Of a stretch of DNA of 64,000 nt, positions 21,747 through 29,792 are shown piece by piece. The notes below the pieces were generated by a model. That model was given only the letters and a program-made list of their open reading frames with translations. It searched no databases and was not told the DNA's origin. Location: positions 248,001 to 312,000 of the forward strand of contig NZ_NSCM01000002.1 in the NCBI RefSeq assembly GCF_003287735.1, given 5' to 3'. Position 1 is the first letter of the stretch. Every line of letters begins with the position of its first letter. The position numbers and the translations under genes were made by a program. The DNA comes from Photorhabdus bodei (lineage in GTDB: Bacteria; Pseudomonadota; Gammaproteobacteria; Enterobacterales; Enterobacteriaceae).

Positions 21747-22130
21747 TCACGAACAGTTAGTCGTGAAATGCAGAGGTAATTTAACTTCGAGCTCAATCTC
21801 TGGATTCTGCCGGAAATCATAGGGAGTTATGCCATACTCTTTGCGGAACATATAAGTGAAATGAGACTGAGAGCCAAAGCCGAAATCTAAGGCGATATCA
21901 AAAATAGGCAAAGCGCTGTTTCTTAAAAGATGAACAGCGCCGGCCAGGCGTCGCTGGCGGATATATTTACCAAGAGAAATTCCGGTGACTTCCTTGAATA
22001 TTTTCTGCATGTGCCAAAGCGAGTAACCGGAGTAAGTTGCCAGTTCTTCCAGGTGGATTACCCGGCCAAGGTGATTCTCAATCCATTTGCTGAGAGCACA
22101 TACAAGTGCTAAGTGATTATCCTGTGGCAT
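21747..22130 (-). CDS. AraC-family regulator of the MarA/SoxS/Rob type
   Basis: A 127-residue protein consisting almost only of the double helix-turn-helix domain: LEELATYSGYSLWHMQKIFKEVTG, then IFDIALDFGFGSQSHFTYMFRKEYGITPYDFR. The compact size matches MarA and SoxS (127 and 107 residues) and there is no ligand-binding domain. The ATG at 22130 is chosen because it begins MPQDNH just before the first helix; the longer open frame adds a non-homologous 45 residues. It probably activates stress or efflux genes, by family analogy. It is divergent from mgrB, sharing the intergenic region with the PhoP box. I cannot say which paralogue it is. Confidence 0.85.
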   Translation of the reverse strand: MPQDNHLALVCALSKWIENHLGRVIHLEELATYSGYSLWHMQKIFKEVTGISLGKYIRQRRLAGAVHLLRNSALPIFDIALDFGFGSQSHFTYMFRKEYGITPYDFRQNPEIELEVKLPLHFTTNCS

Positions 22131-22266
22131 TAACAATTTTGTTCTGGTTGAAAGTGAAAGGAAGTATACACAACTTTTTCTAAAGATGACAAAGCCTTGA
22201 CATAACGATTTAAATTGTAACTGAATGTGACAATTGATTTTTTTGTTATAGTGAATAGAATCCACA

Positions 22267-22283
22267 TGGTTAGTATTTGTTTA
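22267..22283 (+). promoter_or_regulatory. PhoP box of mgrB
   Basis: TGGTTA (22267-22272), five bases, then TGTTTA (22278-22283): a direct repeat with 11-base period that fits the PhoP consensus (T/G)GTTTA-N5-(T/G)GTTTA with one mismatch. It points towards mgrB. A -10-like GATTACAT lies about 12 bases downstream, the spacing seen in E. coli PhoP-activated promoters. Confidence 0.7.
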
Positions 22284-22446
22284 AATGCGTTCTGATTACA
22301 TTGTTAGCATGCATACTGTTGCCGGTTCGATTTTTTCACAATGAAAGCACAGGATGAATATTTTTCTTGTTTCATTGTTGTAAAATATCATTTTTCAACT
22401 TTATTCTTAACGTATTGCGTTCTGACCGAACTTGAAGGAAATAGAA

Positions 22447-22590
22447 TTGGACATAAAAAAAACCATTGCAATCTTAGTATTACTTGGAATATGTCTGTTC
22501 TTGTACCTGTTAGCTTTGGATAGCTATTGTGATCAGGGGGAACAGTTTGATTCAGGTATTTGTTCTGTGACTCGATATCTGCCTTTCTGA
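22447..22590 (+). CDS. mgrB: MgrB, small membrane inhibitor of PhoQ
   Basis: A 47-residue protein read from TTG at 22447 with a GAAGGAA ribosome site six bases upstream. After a short basic start (MDIKK) comes a single membrane helix, then a periplasmic tail containing CDQGEQFDSGIC. E. coli MgrB is also 47 residues, with CDQDVQFFSGIC in the same place. Cys28 and Cys39 fall at exactly the positions of the two cysteines E. coli MgrB needs. MgrB binds PhoQ and represses it, closing a feedback loop from PhoP. The PhoP box upstream supports the call. It is a short gene with a non-ATG start and is easily missed; an antisense open frame here is a shadow. Confidence 0.88.
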   Translation: MDIKKTIAILVLLGICLFLYLLALDSYCDQGEQFDSGICSVTRYLPF

Positions 22591-22759
22591 TTAGTTGCTG
22601 ATACTCATCAGCCATTTTCCCATCATATATCTGTGCTAACATATATCTTCGATATCCACCCTTTAAAGCTAGTGTTTTGTTTGCTTTGAATAAAGCAGAT
22701 AAGGGGAAGCGGTTGTTTTCCCACTAATAACAAGATAGAAGTTGTATCAAGAGGACAAG

Positions 22760-24139
22760 ATGGCAGGACAATCGCAGCGGTCAACACTTAAACGCGGTTT
22801 AAAAAACCGGCATATTCAACTTATTGCTTTGGGGGGGTCTGTCGGGACTGGGTTGTTTCTCGGTATTGCACAAACTATAAAAATGGCTGGCCCCTCCGTA
22901 ATTTTAGGATACGCTATCGCAGGCTTTATTGCATTTCTGATTATGCGTCAGCTAGGAGAGATGGTAGTCGAGGAGCCAGTAGCGGGGTCGTTTAGTCATT
23001 TTGCGTATAAATATTGGGGCGATTTTCCCGGGTTTTTATCAGGCTGGAATTATTGGGCGATGTTTACTCTGGTCGGAATGGCTGAATTAACGGCTGTGGG
23101 AATGTACATCCACTATTGGTGGCCTGATATTCCAACCTGGGTTTCTGCAACCGTCTTCTTTGTTTTAATCAATACGGTAAATTTAATTAATGTCCGGTTA
23201 TATGGTGAAACAGAATTTTGGTTTTCCATCATTAAAGTGACCGCAATTATCTGTATGATTGTTTTTGGTTCTTACCTGTTAGTCAGCGGAAATGGTGGGC
23301 CTCAGGCCAGCATTACTAACCTTTGGCAGCATGGTGGCTTTATGCCTAATGGGATCTTCAGCCTTATTATGGCAATGGCTGTCATCATGTTCTCTTTTGG
23401 TGGATTGGAACTGGTGGGTATTACCGCAGCAGAAGCGGAAAATCCACGTATCAGCATTCCTAAGGCCACCAATCAGGTGGTATACAGAATATTGATTTTC
23501 TATATTGGTTCTCTGACTGTGTTATTGTCGCTTTACCCGTGGGGCAATGTCGTTGAAGGTGAAAGCCCGTTTGTTATGATTTTTCATAACCTGGATAGTT
23601 TCTGGGTGGCTAACATTCTGAATATTGTTGTCCTAACAGCCGCATTGTCTGTTTATAACAGCGGTGTGTATTGCAACAGTCGGATGCTGTACGGTTTAGC
23701 AAAACAAGGCAATGCTCCTGGAATGTTGACAAAAGTTAATGAAAGTGGTGTTCCTATCAGAGCCATTGTCATGTCTGCTTTGGCAACGTCCATTGGCGTA
23801 TTGATTAATTATGTGATGCCGGGCAAAGCATTTGAGTTATTAATGGCGTTAGTGGTAACAACGTTGGTGATTAATTGGGTCATGATCTGTATGGCGCATT
23901 TAAAATTCCGGGCAGAAAAAGTTAAACAGGGGATAGAGCCGTCATTTAAGGCGTTTTGGTATCCATTCGGCAATTATCTGTGTCTGGTTTTCCTTGCTTT
24001 TATACTTGTCATTATTTTGATGATGGATAGCATCCGTATTTCAGTTATCCTGATGCCATTCTGGGTGGGGGTGTTATGGATCGGGTTTTTAATGTCCCAT
24101 TCTCGCCGTAATAAAATGAAAACAGAAGCTCAGGGATAA
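22760..24139 (+). CDS. pheP: Aromatic amino acid permease (PheP/AroP type)
   Basis: A 459-residue APC-superfamily amino acid:proton symporter with twelve membrane segments. It begins LKRGLKNRHIQLIALGG and carries RQLGEMVVEEPVAGSFSHFAYKYWG, shared by AroP and PheP. Segments such as VNLINVRLYGETEFWF, SPFVMIFHNLDS and the C-terminal YPFGNYLC look closer to E. coli PheP than AroP, so phenylalanine uptake is my preferred guess. The ATG at 22760 follows AGAGGACAAG; the six-codon upstream extension is unnecessary. An ERIC copy and a bidirectional terminator follow. Confidence 0.9.
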   Translation: MAGQSQRSTLKRGLKNRHIQLIALGGSVGTGLFLGIAQTIKMAGPSVILGYAIAGFIAFLIMRQLGEMVVEEPVAGSFSHFAYKYWGDFPGFLSGWNYWAMFTLVGMAELTAVGMYIHYWWPDIPTWVSATVFFVLINTVNLINVRLYGETEFWFSIIKVTAIICMIVFGSYLLVSGNGGPQASITNLWQHGGFMPNGIFSLIMAMAVIMFSFGGLELVGITAAEAENPRISIPKATNQVVYRILIFYIGSLTVLLSLYPWGNVVEGESPFVMIFHNLDSFWVANILNIVVLTAALSVYNSGVYCNSRMLYGLAKQGNAPGMLTKVNESGVPIRAIVMSALATSIGVLINYVMPGKAFELLMALVVTTLVINWVMICMAHLKFRAEKVKQGIEPSFKAFWYPFGNYLCLVFLAFILVIILMMDSIRISVILMPFWVGVLWIGFLMSHSRRNKMKTEAQG

Positions 24140-24144
24140 TATCC

Positions 24145-24225
24145 ATACCCTATGGATTTCAAGATGCATCGCGACGGCAAGGGAGTGCAGCCAACAAAGA
24201 GGCAACTTGAAAGATAACGGGTATA
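24145..24225 (-). repeat. ERIC element, copy 3 (central part deleted)
   Basis: Both ends of the ERIC repeat are present, but about 45 bases of the centre (the CCCGGG and CATAG core) are missing, leaving about 81 bases that still form a hairpin. It lies between the permease stop codon and its terminator. Confidence 0.85.
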
Positions 24226-24241
24226 CTTGGATTATCACTAT

Positions 24242-24281
24242 AAAAATACCAGGCGTGATGTCACGCAGCCTGGTATTTTTT
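24242..24281. terminator. Bidirectional terminator between the permease gene and pagP
   Basis: ATACCAGGC (24246-24254) pairs with GCCTGGTAT (24268-24276), with an inner GTGA/TCAC stem. T-runs follow on both strands, so it can serve the permease on the plus strand and pagP on the minus strand. Confidence 0.85.
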
Positions 24282-24287
24282 ATCCGG

Positions 24288-24911
24288 TTACCACTGCCAA
24301 CGTAACCAGGCGAAGAGTACATTACCGTTGTTATATGTGCCGGGAATATACGTTCCTTGAAACGATAACCGATCATATTCTATGGAGAATAACGGTAATG
24401 GGAGTGGAATAGGGACATAATAATAATCATGACGAGCTGTAACGCTCAGAGTGAAACCAATTCCCATTCGGAAACCATCTAAATCACCGGGTATCCACAT
24501 CTTCTGAAATCCATAGCCAACGATGGGTTCCAAACGGTTATGAGAATCCATAAAAGCCATTGCATAAAGGGAATGCCAATCGTTGTCTTCGTCGTAACGA
24601 TATTTACCATAGCCGAAACCCCAGGGCCGCTCATTATATTTATCGGTTTTCTCTTTATCGTAGGTATGTCTGTTATGCCAAGTAATTACCGGCAGATAAA
24701 GTTCATTGTTGGGTGCATCCCAGGTGAGAGCGACATTATTGTTGAATTTTTCCCATAAACTGCTCGAATTGTTGCCATAACTGATCGGAGTGTGAGATTC
24801 AGTGGTTGCTAATGATTTGTTAGCAGTATCTGCCGTTGTTGCAAACACTGTCCCTGATGAGACTAAAAGAGTGGCTGATAGGGTAAAGGCTGCGGTTAAA
24901 TCAAATTTCAT
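24288..24911 (-). CDS. pagP: PagP, lipid A palmitoyltransferase
   Basis: Outer-membrane beta-barrel enzyme that moves a palmitate from phospholipid to lipid A, giving resistance to cationic peptides. It has a signal peptide ending near VFATTA, then the conserved [21 protein letters not shown] with the catalytic His, and AMAFMDSHN with the catalytic Asp-Ser pair. It ends [21 protein letters not shown], an aromatic C-terminus typical of outer-membrane proteins. The length is 207 residues against 186 in E. coli; the extra lies in the signal and N-terminal region. In E. coli pagP is PhoP-controlled and also lies next to cspE. I did not find a convincing PhoP box here. Confidence 0.94.
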   Translation of the reverse strand: MKFDLTAAFTLSATLLVSSGTVFATTADTANKSLATTESHTPISYGNNSSSLWEKFNNNVALTWDAPNNELYLPVITWHNRHTYDKEKTDKYNERPWGFGYGKYRYDEDNDWHSLYAMAFMDSHNRLEPIVGYGFQKMWIPGDLDGFRMGIGFTLSVTARHDYYYVPIPLPLPLFSIEYDRLSFQGTYIPGTYNNGNVLFAWLRWQW

Positions 24912-25511
24912 TATTTATTGCTCCAATTTCCCGACAACATAAATTGGGAAGATCCTTTGTATCACGTAAAATATGACAAACGTCTAAATTCAGGAATTCT
25001 ACTCTTGCTATTTTCAATAAAAGTTAAACGAAAAATTAATATTAAGATGTAATAGGTATTAACTGGGTATATTTAATACTAATGTTTTAGTTAACTAATA
25101 TTGGGAATGTGTTGATTTTTTCTTTCACTCAAACAGTAGAGATTGGTCTCTATGACCGTACTATAGATATAAAAAATCTAATAATAAGACAGGCAAAATA
25201 AATTAGGATTATTTATGTTATCTGGGGTTTTGTTGAGTGGATAAACTGTAAGCTAATTAGGATAACCTTGGTTTTTCAAATTTTTGCAGCTATGTTAAAC
25301 AATAATTGTTGTTAAGAATTTTAAATATGTGCGTTAGCTCCATAGCTGATAAAAAATGGCTTGCCATCATATTAAGAATATGTGATAAATCGTTCGGGTA
25401 AACGAGGTATGGTTCTGTTATACAGCTCTGTTAATAGCAGCAACTTGCTCTAGTTTTTATGTTGCGCCGAACGGCGAATTAGAATTAAGTGATCCGAAGG
25501 AAATTCTTAAA
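24912..25511. other. Divergent regulatory region between pagP and cspE
   Basis: About 600 bases without a gene, holding the promoters of both genes and probably a long leader for cspE. I see many AT-rich candidate -10 boxes, none decisive, and no clear PhoP direct repeat. Confidence 0.5.
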
Positions 25512-25721
25512 ATGGCAAAAATCACTGGTACTGTAAAGTGGTTCAACGAATCTAAAGGTTTTGGTTTTATTACTCCGGCTGATGGTAGCAAAGATGTGTT
25601 TGTACATTTTAGCGCTATTCAGAGCGAGGGTTTCAAGACTCTAGCCGAAGGTCAAAAAGTTGAGTTTGAAATTCAGGACGGTCAGAAAGGTCCTTCTGCG
25701 GCAAACGTTACTACAGCATAA
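25512..25721 (+). CDS. cspE: CspE-type cold-shock RNA chaperone
   Basis: A 69-residue single cold-shock domain with both RNA-binding motifs, GFGFIT (RNP1) and DVFVHF (RNP2). The sequence [14 protein letters not shown] and the ending [10 protein letters not shown] closely follow E. coli CspE and CspC. It melts RNA secondary structure and acts as a transcription antiterminator. The pagP-cspE neighbourhood is as in E. coli, which favours CspE over CspC. The ATG follows CCGAAGGAAATTC. Confidence 0.92.
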   Translation: MAKITGTVKWFNESKGFGFITPADGSKDVFVHFSAIQSEGFKTLAEGQKVEFEIQDGQKGPSAANVTTA

Positions 25722-25805
25722 CTTCTTTTTGTCAATCATTTTGGATTGACGAAGTAAATTTGTTGTCTGTTTGATTTTTTATTGGCAACAATGATATACC
25801 GATAT

Positions 25806-25840
25806 CACCCTGTTAGTTATCTGATAGGGTGTTTTTGTTT
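25806..25840 (+). terminator. Terminator after cspE
   Basis: CACCCTGTTAG and CTGATAGGGTG form an 11-base stem (two G-T pairs) around a TTAT loop, followed by TTTTTGTTTT. It is a classic intrinsic terminator immediately ahead of the TPP riboswitch. Confidence 0.85.
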
Positions 25841-25841
25841 T

Positions 25842-25920
25842 GACTCGGGGTGCTCTTCACAGAGCTGAGATGAACCCGTAATACCTGATCTGGATAATGC
25901 CAGCGTAGGGAAGTCGAGGT
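25842..25920 (+). ncRNA. TPP riboswitch (THI element)
   Basis: The conserved thi-box blocks appear in order: CGGGGTGC, GCTGAGAT, ACCC, then ACCTGATCTGGATAATGCCAG and CGTAGGGAA. It would bind thiamine diphosphate and shut off downstream thiamine genes. In E. coli the equivalent element controls thiMD. Here the next gene is thiD, but a complete ERIC element (25933-26059) lies between aptamer and gene, and no thiM is present in the window. Confidence 0.93.
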
Positions 25921-25932
25921 GTCTTTTCCTGA

Positions 25933-26059
25933 TATACCCTATGGATTTCAAGATGGATCGCGACGGCAAGGGAGCGAATCCCCGGGAGCATAGCGAACTA
26001 TGTGACCGGGGTGAGCGAGTGCAGCCAACAAAGAGGCAACTTGAAAGATAACGGATATA
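25933..26059 (-). repeat. ERIC element, copy 4 (full length), between TPP riboswitch and thiD
   Basis: About 127 bases starting 13 bases after the TPP aptamer and ending 34 bases before thiD. Transcribed as part of the thiD leader it would form a long hairpin exactly where the riboswitch expression platform should be. Confidence 0.92.
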
Positions 26060-26093
26060 CTTGCTTTTCTTTTGCTGGTTGGAAGGGGTACCT

Positions 26094-26894
26094 ATGATGA
26101 GAATCAATTCACTGACAATTGCCGGCACTGATCCTAGTGGCGGTGCTGGCATTCAAGCCGACTTAAAAACTTTCTCCGCACTTGGTGCTTATGGCACAAC
26201 AGTAATGACCGCGCTTGTTGCGCAAAACACCTGTGGTGTGCAATCTGTTTATGATATCGATCCTACTTTTGTTGCGGCACAGCTTGAATCTGTGTTGTCA
26301 GATATCAGAATTGATAGCGCTAAGATAGGCATGTTATCCAATGCGGCCAATGTTGCCGTCGTTGCCGACACAATAAGCCGTTATGCCGTTCCTTATGTTG
26401 TATTGGATACGGTAATGATTGCGAAAAGTGGCGATCCGTTGTTGGCGCCGGAAGCGGTTTCCGAGGTTGTTGAACGATTATTACCGAAGGTTTCGTTGAT
26501 TACCCCAAATTTGCCGGAAGCCGCAGCGATATTGAAATGCTCTGTAGCAAAAACCGAAATGGACATGCAAAAACAAGGGCGTGAACTATTATCGCTAGGA
26601 TGCGAAGCCGTTTTACTGAAAGGCGGGCACCTTACAGAACATGAAAGCCCTGATTGGCTATTTACTGTTGAGGGAGAATGGCGTTTTACTGCGCCCAGAA
26701 TCAATACTCGTCATACTCATGGAACAGGATGTACGCTCTCCGCTGCACTGGCTGCTTTGCGTCCGCGTTATTCGAATTGGCAGACAACACTGCCTGTTGC
26801 CAAAGCATACCTCCAGGCGGCGTTAGAACAGGCGGACTCGTTAGATGTAGGAAAAGGAATCGGGCCTGTGCACCATTTTCATCAGTGGTGGTGA
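26094..26894 (+). CDS. thiD: ThiD, hydroxymethylpyrimidine/phosphomethylpyrimidine kinase
   Basis: Phosphorylates HMP and HMP-P for thiamine synthesis. It is 266 residues, the same as E. coli ThiD. It starts RINSLTIAGTDPSGGAGIQADLKTF, the ribokinase-fold HMP-binding segment, and carries the anion-hole and catalytic motif HTHGTGCTLSAALAA near residue 210. The ATG at 26094 (or 26097) follows a GGAAGGGG ribosome site; the open frame further upstream lies in ERIC-derived DNA. Its leader contains a TPP riboswitch, so feedback by thiamine diphosphate is likely unless the ERIC insertion uncoupled it. Confidence 0.95.
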   Translation: MMRINSLTIAGTDPSGGAGIQADLKTFSALGAYGTTVMTALVAQNTCGVQSVYDIDPTFVAAQLESVLSDIRIDSAKIGMLSNAANVAVVADTISRYAVPYVVLDTVMIAKSGDPLLAPEAVSEVVERLLPKVSLITPNLPEAAAILKCSVAKTEMDMQKQGRELLSLGCEAVLLKGGHLTEHESPDWLFTVEGEWRFTAPRINTRHTHGTGCTLSAALAALRPRYSNWQTTLPVAKAYLQAALEQADSLDVGKGIGPVHHFHQWW

Positions 26895-27027
26895 GAGTAG
26901 CTGATTGGTGTTTTCGGGATTTGGTGAGAAAGTGATAATGAATTAGGTGTTTATGCTGTGAGAACAGGATAACTCAACGTTGGTAGCGACTTACGATCTA
27001 TTCATTATCACCGGCGACAAGCTTTAT

Positions 27028-28077
27028 TTACGCGATAGTCACTTGCTTATCCAGATAGACATCTTGAACCGCATTAATCAGCTCAATACCCTCTTTCATG
27101 GATTTTTTGAAAGCTTTACGGCCGAGGATTAACCCCATGCCGCCTGCGCGTTTATTAATGACGGCGGTACGAACGGAGTCACTTAAATCATTATTACCGG
27201 ATGCACCACCCGAGTTAATCATACCGGCGCGACCCATGTAGCAGTTAGCTATCTGATAACGGACCAGATCGATAGGATGATCGGTAGTCAAATTAGTGTA
27301 AACACGTTTATCGGTATGACCAAAGCCAATCGCCGTATAGCCGCCGTTATTTTCGGCCATTTTTTGTTTAACGATATCGGCACCGATCGTGGCTGCTAAA
27401 TGGTTAGCCTGACCTGTGAGGTCTGCACTGGAGTGATAATCTACCCCCTCTTTTTTGAAGGCGGAATTACGTAGGTAGGCCCACAATACCGTTACCATGC
27501 CCAATTCATGAGCCCGTTTAAAGGCGGCTGAAATTTCCTCAATTTGACGCCGTGATTCAATAGAGCCAAAGTAAATTGTTGCTCCAACGGCAACAGCACC
27601 CATATCGAATGCTTGTTCAACACTAGCATATAAAGTTTGATCATATTGAGCGGGATAGCTCAGTGTTTCATTGTGGTTCAGTTTAACCAGAAATGGGATC
27701 TTATGAGCATAACGACGAGAAACAGCGGATAACACGCCATAAGTAGAGGCAACACAGTTACAGCCGGCTTCAATAGCCAGTTCAACGATATTTTTTGGAT
27801 CGAAATAGAGCGGGTTTGCTGAAAAAGAAGCGGCAGCAGAATGTTCTACACCTTGATCCACCGGCAAAATAGACAAATAACCCGTACCTGCAAGGCGACC
27901 ATGATTTAACAATGTTTGCATGGAGCGCAGAACCGTATTGGGTCGGTTATTGTCGATCATTACGCGGTCAACAAAATCGGCGCCTGGCAGATAAAGATTT
28001 TCACTCGGAATGGTATTGCAACGATGTTGCAATAAACTGTCCGCATCTTTGCCTAACAACTTAGCGATATCAGTCAT
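27028..28077 (-). CDS. fbaB: FbaB, class I fructose-bisphosphate aldolase
   Basis: DhnA-type (archaeal-type) Schiff-base aldolase cleaving fructose 1,6-bisphosphate in glycolysis and gluconeogenesis. It is 349 residues (E. coli FbaB 350). Visible are [10 protein letters not shown] (substrate phosphate region), [11 protein letters not shown], and [16 protein letters not shown], which should contain the Schiff-base Lys. The C-terminal phosphate-binding part is INSGGASG followed by GLILGRKAF. It converges on thiD. The minus-strand upstream region is a 1.5 kb AT-rich tract. Confidence 0.94.
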   Translation of the reverse strand: MTDIAKLLGKDADSLLQHRCNTIPSENLYLPGADFVDRVMIDNNRPNTVLRSMQTLLNHGRLAGTGYLSILPVDQGVEHSAAASFSANPLYFDPKNIVELAIEAGCNCVASTYGVLSAVSRRYAHKIPFLVKLNHNETLSYPAQYDQTLYASVEQAFDMGAVAVGATIYFGSIESRRQIEEISAAFKRAHELGMVTVLWAYLRNSAFKKEGVDYHSSADLTGQANHLAATIGADIVKQKMAENNGGYTAIGFGHTDKRVYTNLTTDHPIDLVRYQIANCYMGRAGMINSGGASGNNDLSDSVRTAVINKRAGGMGLILGRKAFKKSMKEGIELINAVQDVYLDKQVTIA

Positions 28078-29610
28078 GTCTTACTCCAGTTATGAAAAGA
28101 TGCTATCGATTGTCATTTATCCTTTTTAGGATAACAAGTTATATTGGGAGGGAAGTGGTAGTGGATCGCTTCAGGTAGGATTTTAAAGAGAATTTTATTA
28201 CCAGGAAAGTGGCTATTTAGTGTAAGAGTGACATGACCATTCTTTAGATGATTGATATGGGTGTGAAATAATTAGCTATGCTCCCGGGGATTCACTCCCT
28301 TGCCGTCGTGATGCATCTTGAAATCCATAGGGTATATATATGGATATTTTTCTTTCAATTATGATCAGATTGTCTGAATTACTTTAAATTCATATACGTA
28401 ACGGTTATTATTTGTAATAAATAACCTATTGATTAATATTGAGTTATAATATTATTTCTATAACTTAATTAACCGATAAATAAGAGTGTTATTTATAGCT
28501 TTCTCTTTCTATCGTTAAACTGATTATTTTATTATATGAGTTTTTTGTAAAGATTTAATATGTTTTTATATCATTTAAATAAGTTTTATAAGGTTGAGTA
28601 TTCATATTTTTTGAACGCTATTAGATATAAATTTTATTGATTTTAATTATTTGTGTGAATAATTTTTTATTTTGTCAATTTATTTATAACTATGTTGCAC
28701 CATTATATGGTAAATAGCCATTTTTGACGTCAATATTTTTAAATCTATATAATCCTGTAAGCAACAGTCAATATAGTTATTTATTCTTTCGTAAAAGTGA
28801 TAATAATACAAAATAATAATTATACTAAATTTTTAGTTTTGATTGTATTCATCAATCAATTAGCTGATTGAGAAATACATCAATATAGTTTGATTTTTTC
28901 ACGGATGAAAAATTTCTCATGTTTCTATTGCGAATGGTGATATTTTGGTTTTCTTCCATTTACCAAAAGTAATTTATTATTACGTTTTCTCTTTAGTAAC
29001 TTGCTTGCAAACGATTTTTTATAAAGTCATTGGACCTGTTGATGTAAGCTGATTTTTCTTGATGTTATTGTTAGATGATATTTTTCATGCTGATCCGGTG
29101 TAAAAATGCGTTTCTATTGTCTTTTGGTTTACTAAGCAGCTCCTATTGTGGGATTAAACTTCATTTCTATGAGGGGGTAACAGGTACTGCGCTGTCGTTT
29201 ATCAGCTTTGGGGTGATTTGGCTATTTTACCCTTATTTATGTTGTGGATATATGAAACAAAAGCCGTTTTGGGTTATTAAGTCGATATAGTCAGGTAAAT
29301 GTTGAACTAATAGTTTTAACAATAAGTAAATTGTAATTATCTGTTTTCATAATCTTTACCTGATTAATTCTATCAAATTGTATAATATTTGGTCTAAATA
29401 TGATGGATTTCCTGAATTATTAAACAGTGGAAAATTTTAATTACATTTCTTTAGATAGTGTGATATTTCAATAAGTAGAAATATTTTCTTATTAATATTC
29501 AGGGTATCAGAAACACATGAATATAAACATTCATCGATTTAATAGTTAAATTTATCTATTTAATTAATCGTGTGAATGAATTCTGTAACTTGTTGATTTT
29601 ATTTCCCGGA
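28078..29610. other. AT-rich gene-free region between fbaB and cyaR, with a half ERIC
   Basis: About 1.5 kb, visibly very AT-rich, with no gene I can support. It contains a truncated ERIC at about 28271-28336 and the fbaB promoter. A 71-codon frame at 29075-29290 has two hydrophobic segments but no ribosome site. It may be the scar of a lost gene block. Confidence 0.5.
28271..28336 (+). repeat. ERIC element, copy 5 (right half only)
   Basis: Only the half from GCTATGCTCCCGGGGATTC to TTGAAATCCATAGGGTATA is present; the other arm of the palindrome is missing. Confidence 0.85.
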
Positions 29611-29704
29611 GCGAAAAAGAAAAGGCCAGCTCAAGGGAGATTGAGCCGGCCAAGGAGGTGGTTCCTAGTCTTACTGTAAAACTTTTTTAATTTTTTATTT
29701 TTCA
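29611..29704 (-). ncRNA. cyaR: CyaR (RyeE) small RNA
   Basis: On the minus strand, AGGAACCACCTCCTTGGCC is followed by a terminator stem GGCCGGCTCAA / TTGAGCTGGCC around a TCTCCC loop and TTTTCTTTTT. The block AGGAACCACCTCCTT, the TCTCCCTT loop and the T-run match E. coli CyaR; the anti-Shine-Dalgarno stretch CCACCTCC is its target-pairing region. It lies downstream of trhP (yegQ) on the same strand, as in E. coli. The 5' end is inferred from a TAGTAT -10 box at 29711-29716. CyaR is an Hfq-dependent repressor of ompX, luxS, nadE and others in E. coli. Confidence 0.85.
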
Positions 29705-29737
29705 CCAACAATACTACGGTAAATAAAATAGTATTGA

Positions 29738-29753
29738 TGTGATCTGTTTCTAA
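29738..29753 (-). promoter_or_regulatory. CRP-like site upstream of cyaR
   Basis: On the minus strand the 16-mer TTAGAAACAGATCACA fits TGTGA-N6-TCACA at eight of ten positions, with a perfect TCACA half. Its centre is 41.5 bases from the predicted cyaR start, the class II CRP position, matching the known CRP dependence of E. coli cyaR. Confidence 0.6.
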
Positions 29754-29792
29754 AAAAAGAAATATATCATCGTGAAGAGGGGATATTGATGA

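Noticed and set aside
22388..22642. 84-codon open frame on the minus strand
   Set aside because: It is antisense to mgrB, whose length, cysteines and PhoP box are far better supported.
24912..25511. PhoP box for pagP
   Set aside because: Several TAAAC-like half-sites exist, but no pair has the required 11-base spacing.
25722..25760. GTCAATC/GATTGAC hairpin directly after cspE as its terminator
   Set aside because: It lacks a T-run; the hairpin at 25806-25840 with TTTTTGTTTT is a much better terminator.
25817..26152. 111-codon minus-strand open frame over the ERIC and thiD start
   Set aside because: It is made largely of ERIC sequence; a similar frame recurs at the copy near 41.5 kb, so it is a shadow of the repeat.
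29075..29290. 71-codon plus-strand frame with two hydrophobic stretches
   Set aside because: No ribosome site and no family resemblance; hydrophobic frames are expected by chance in T-rich DNA.
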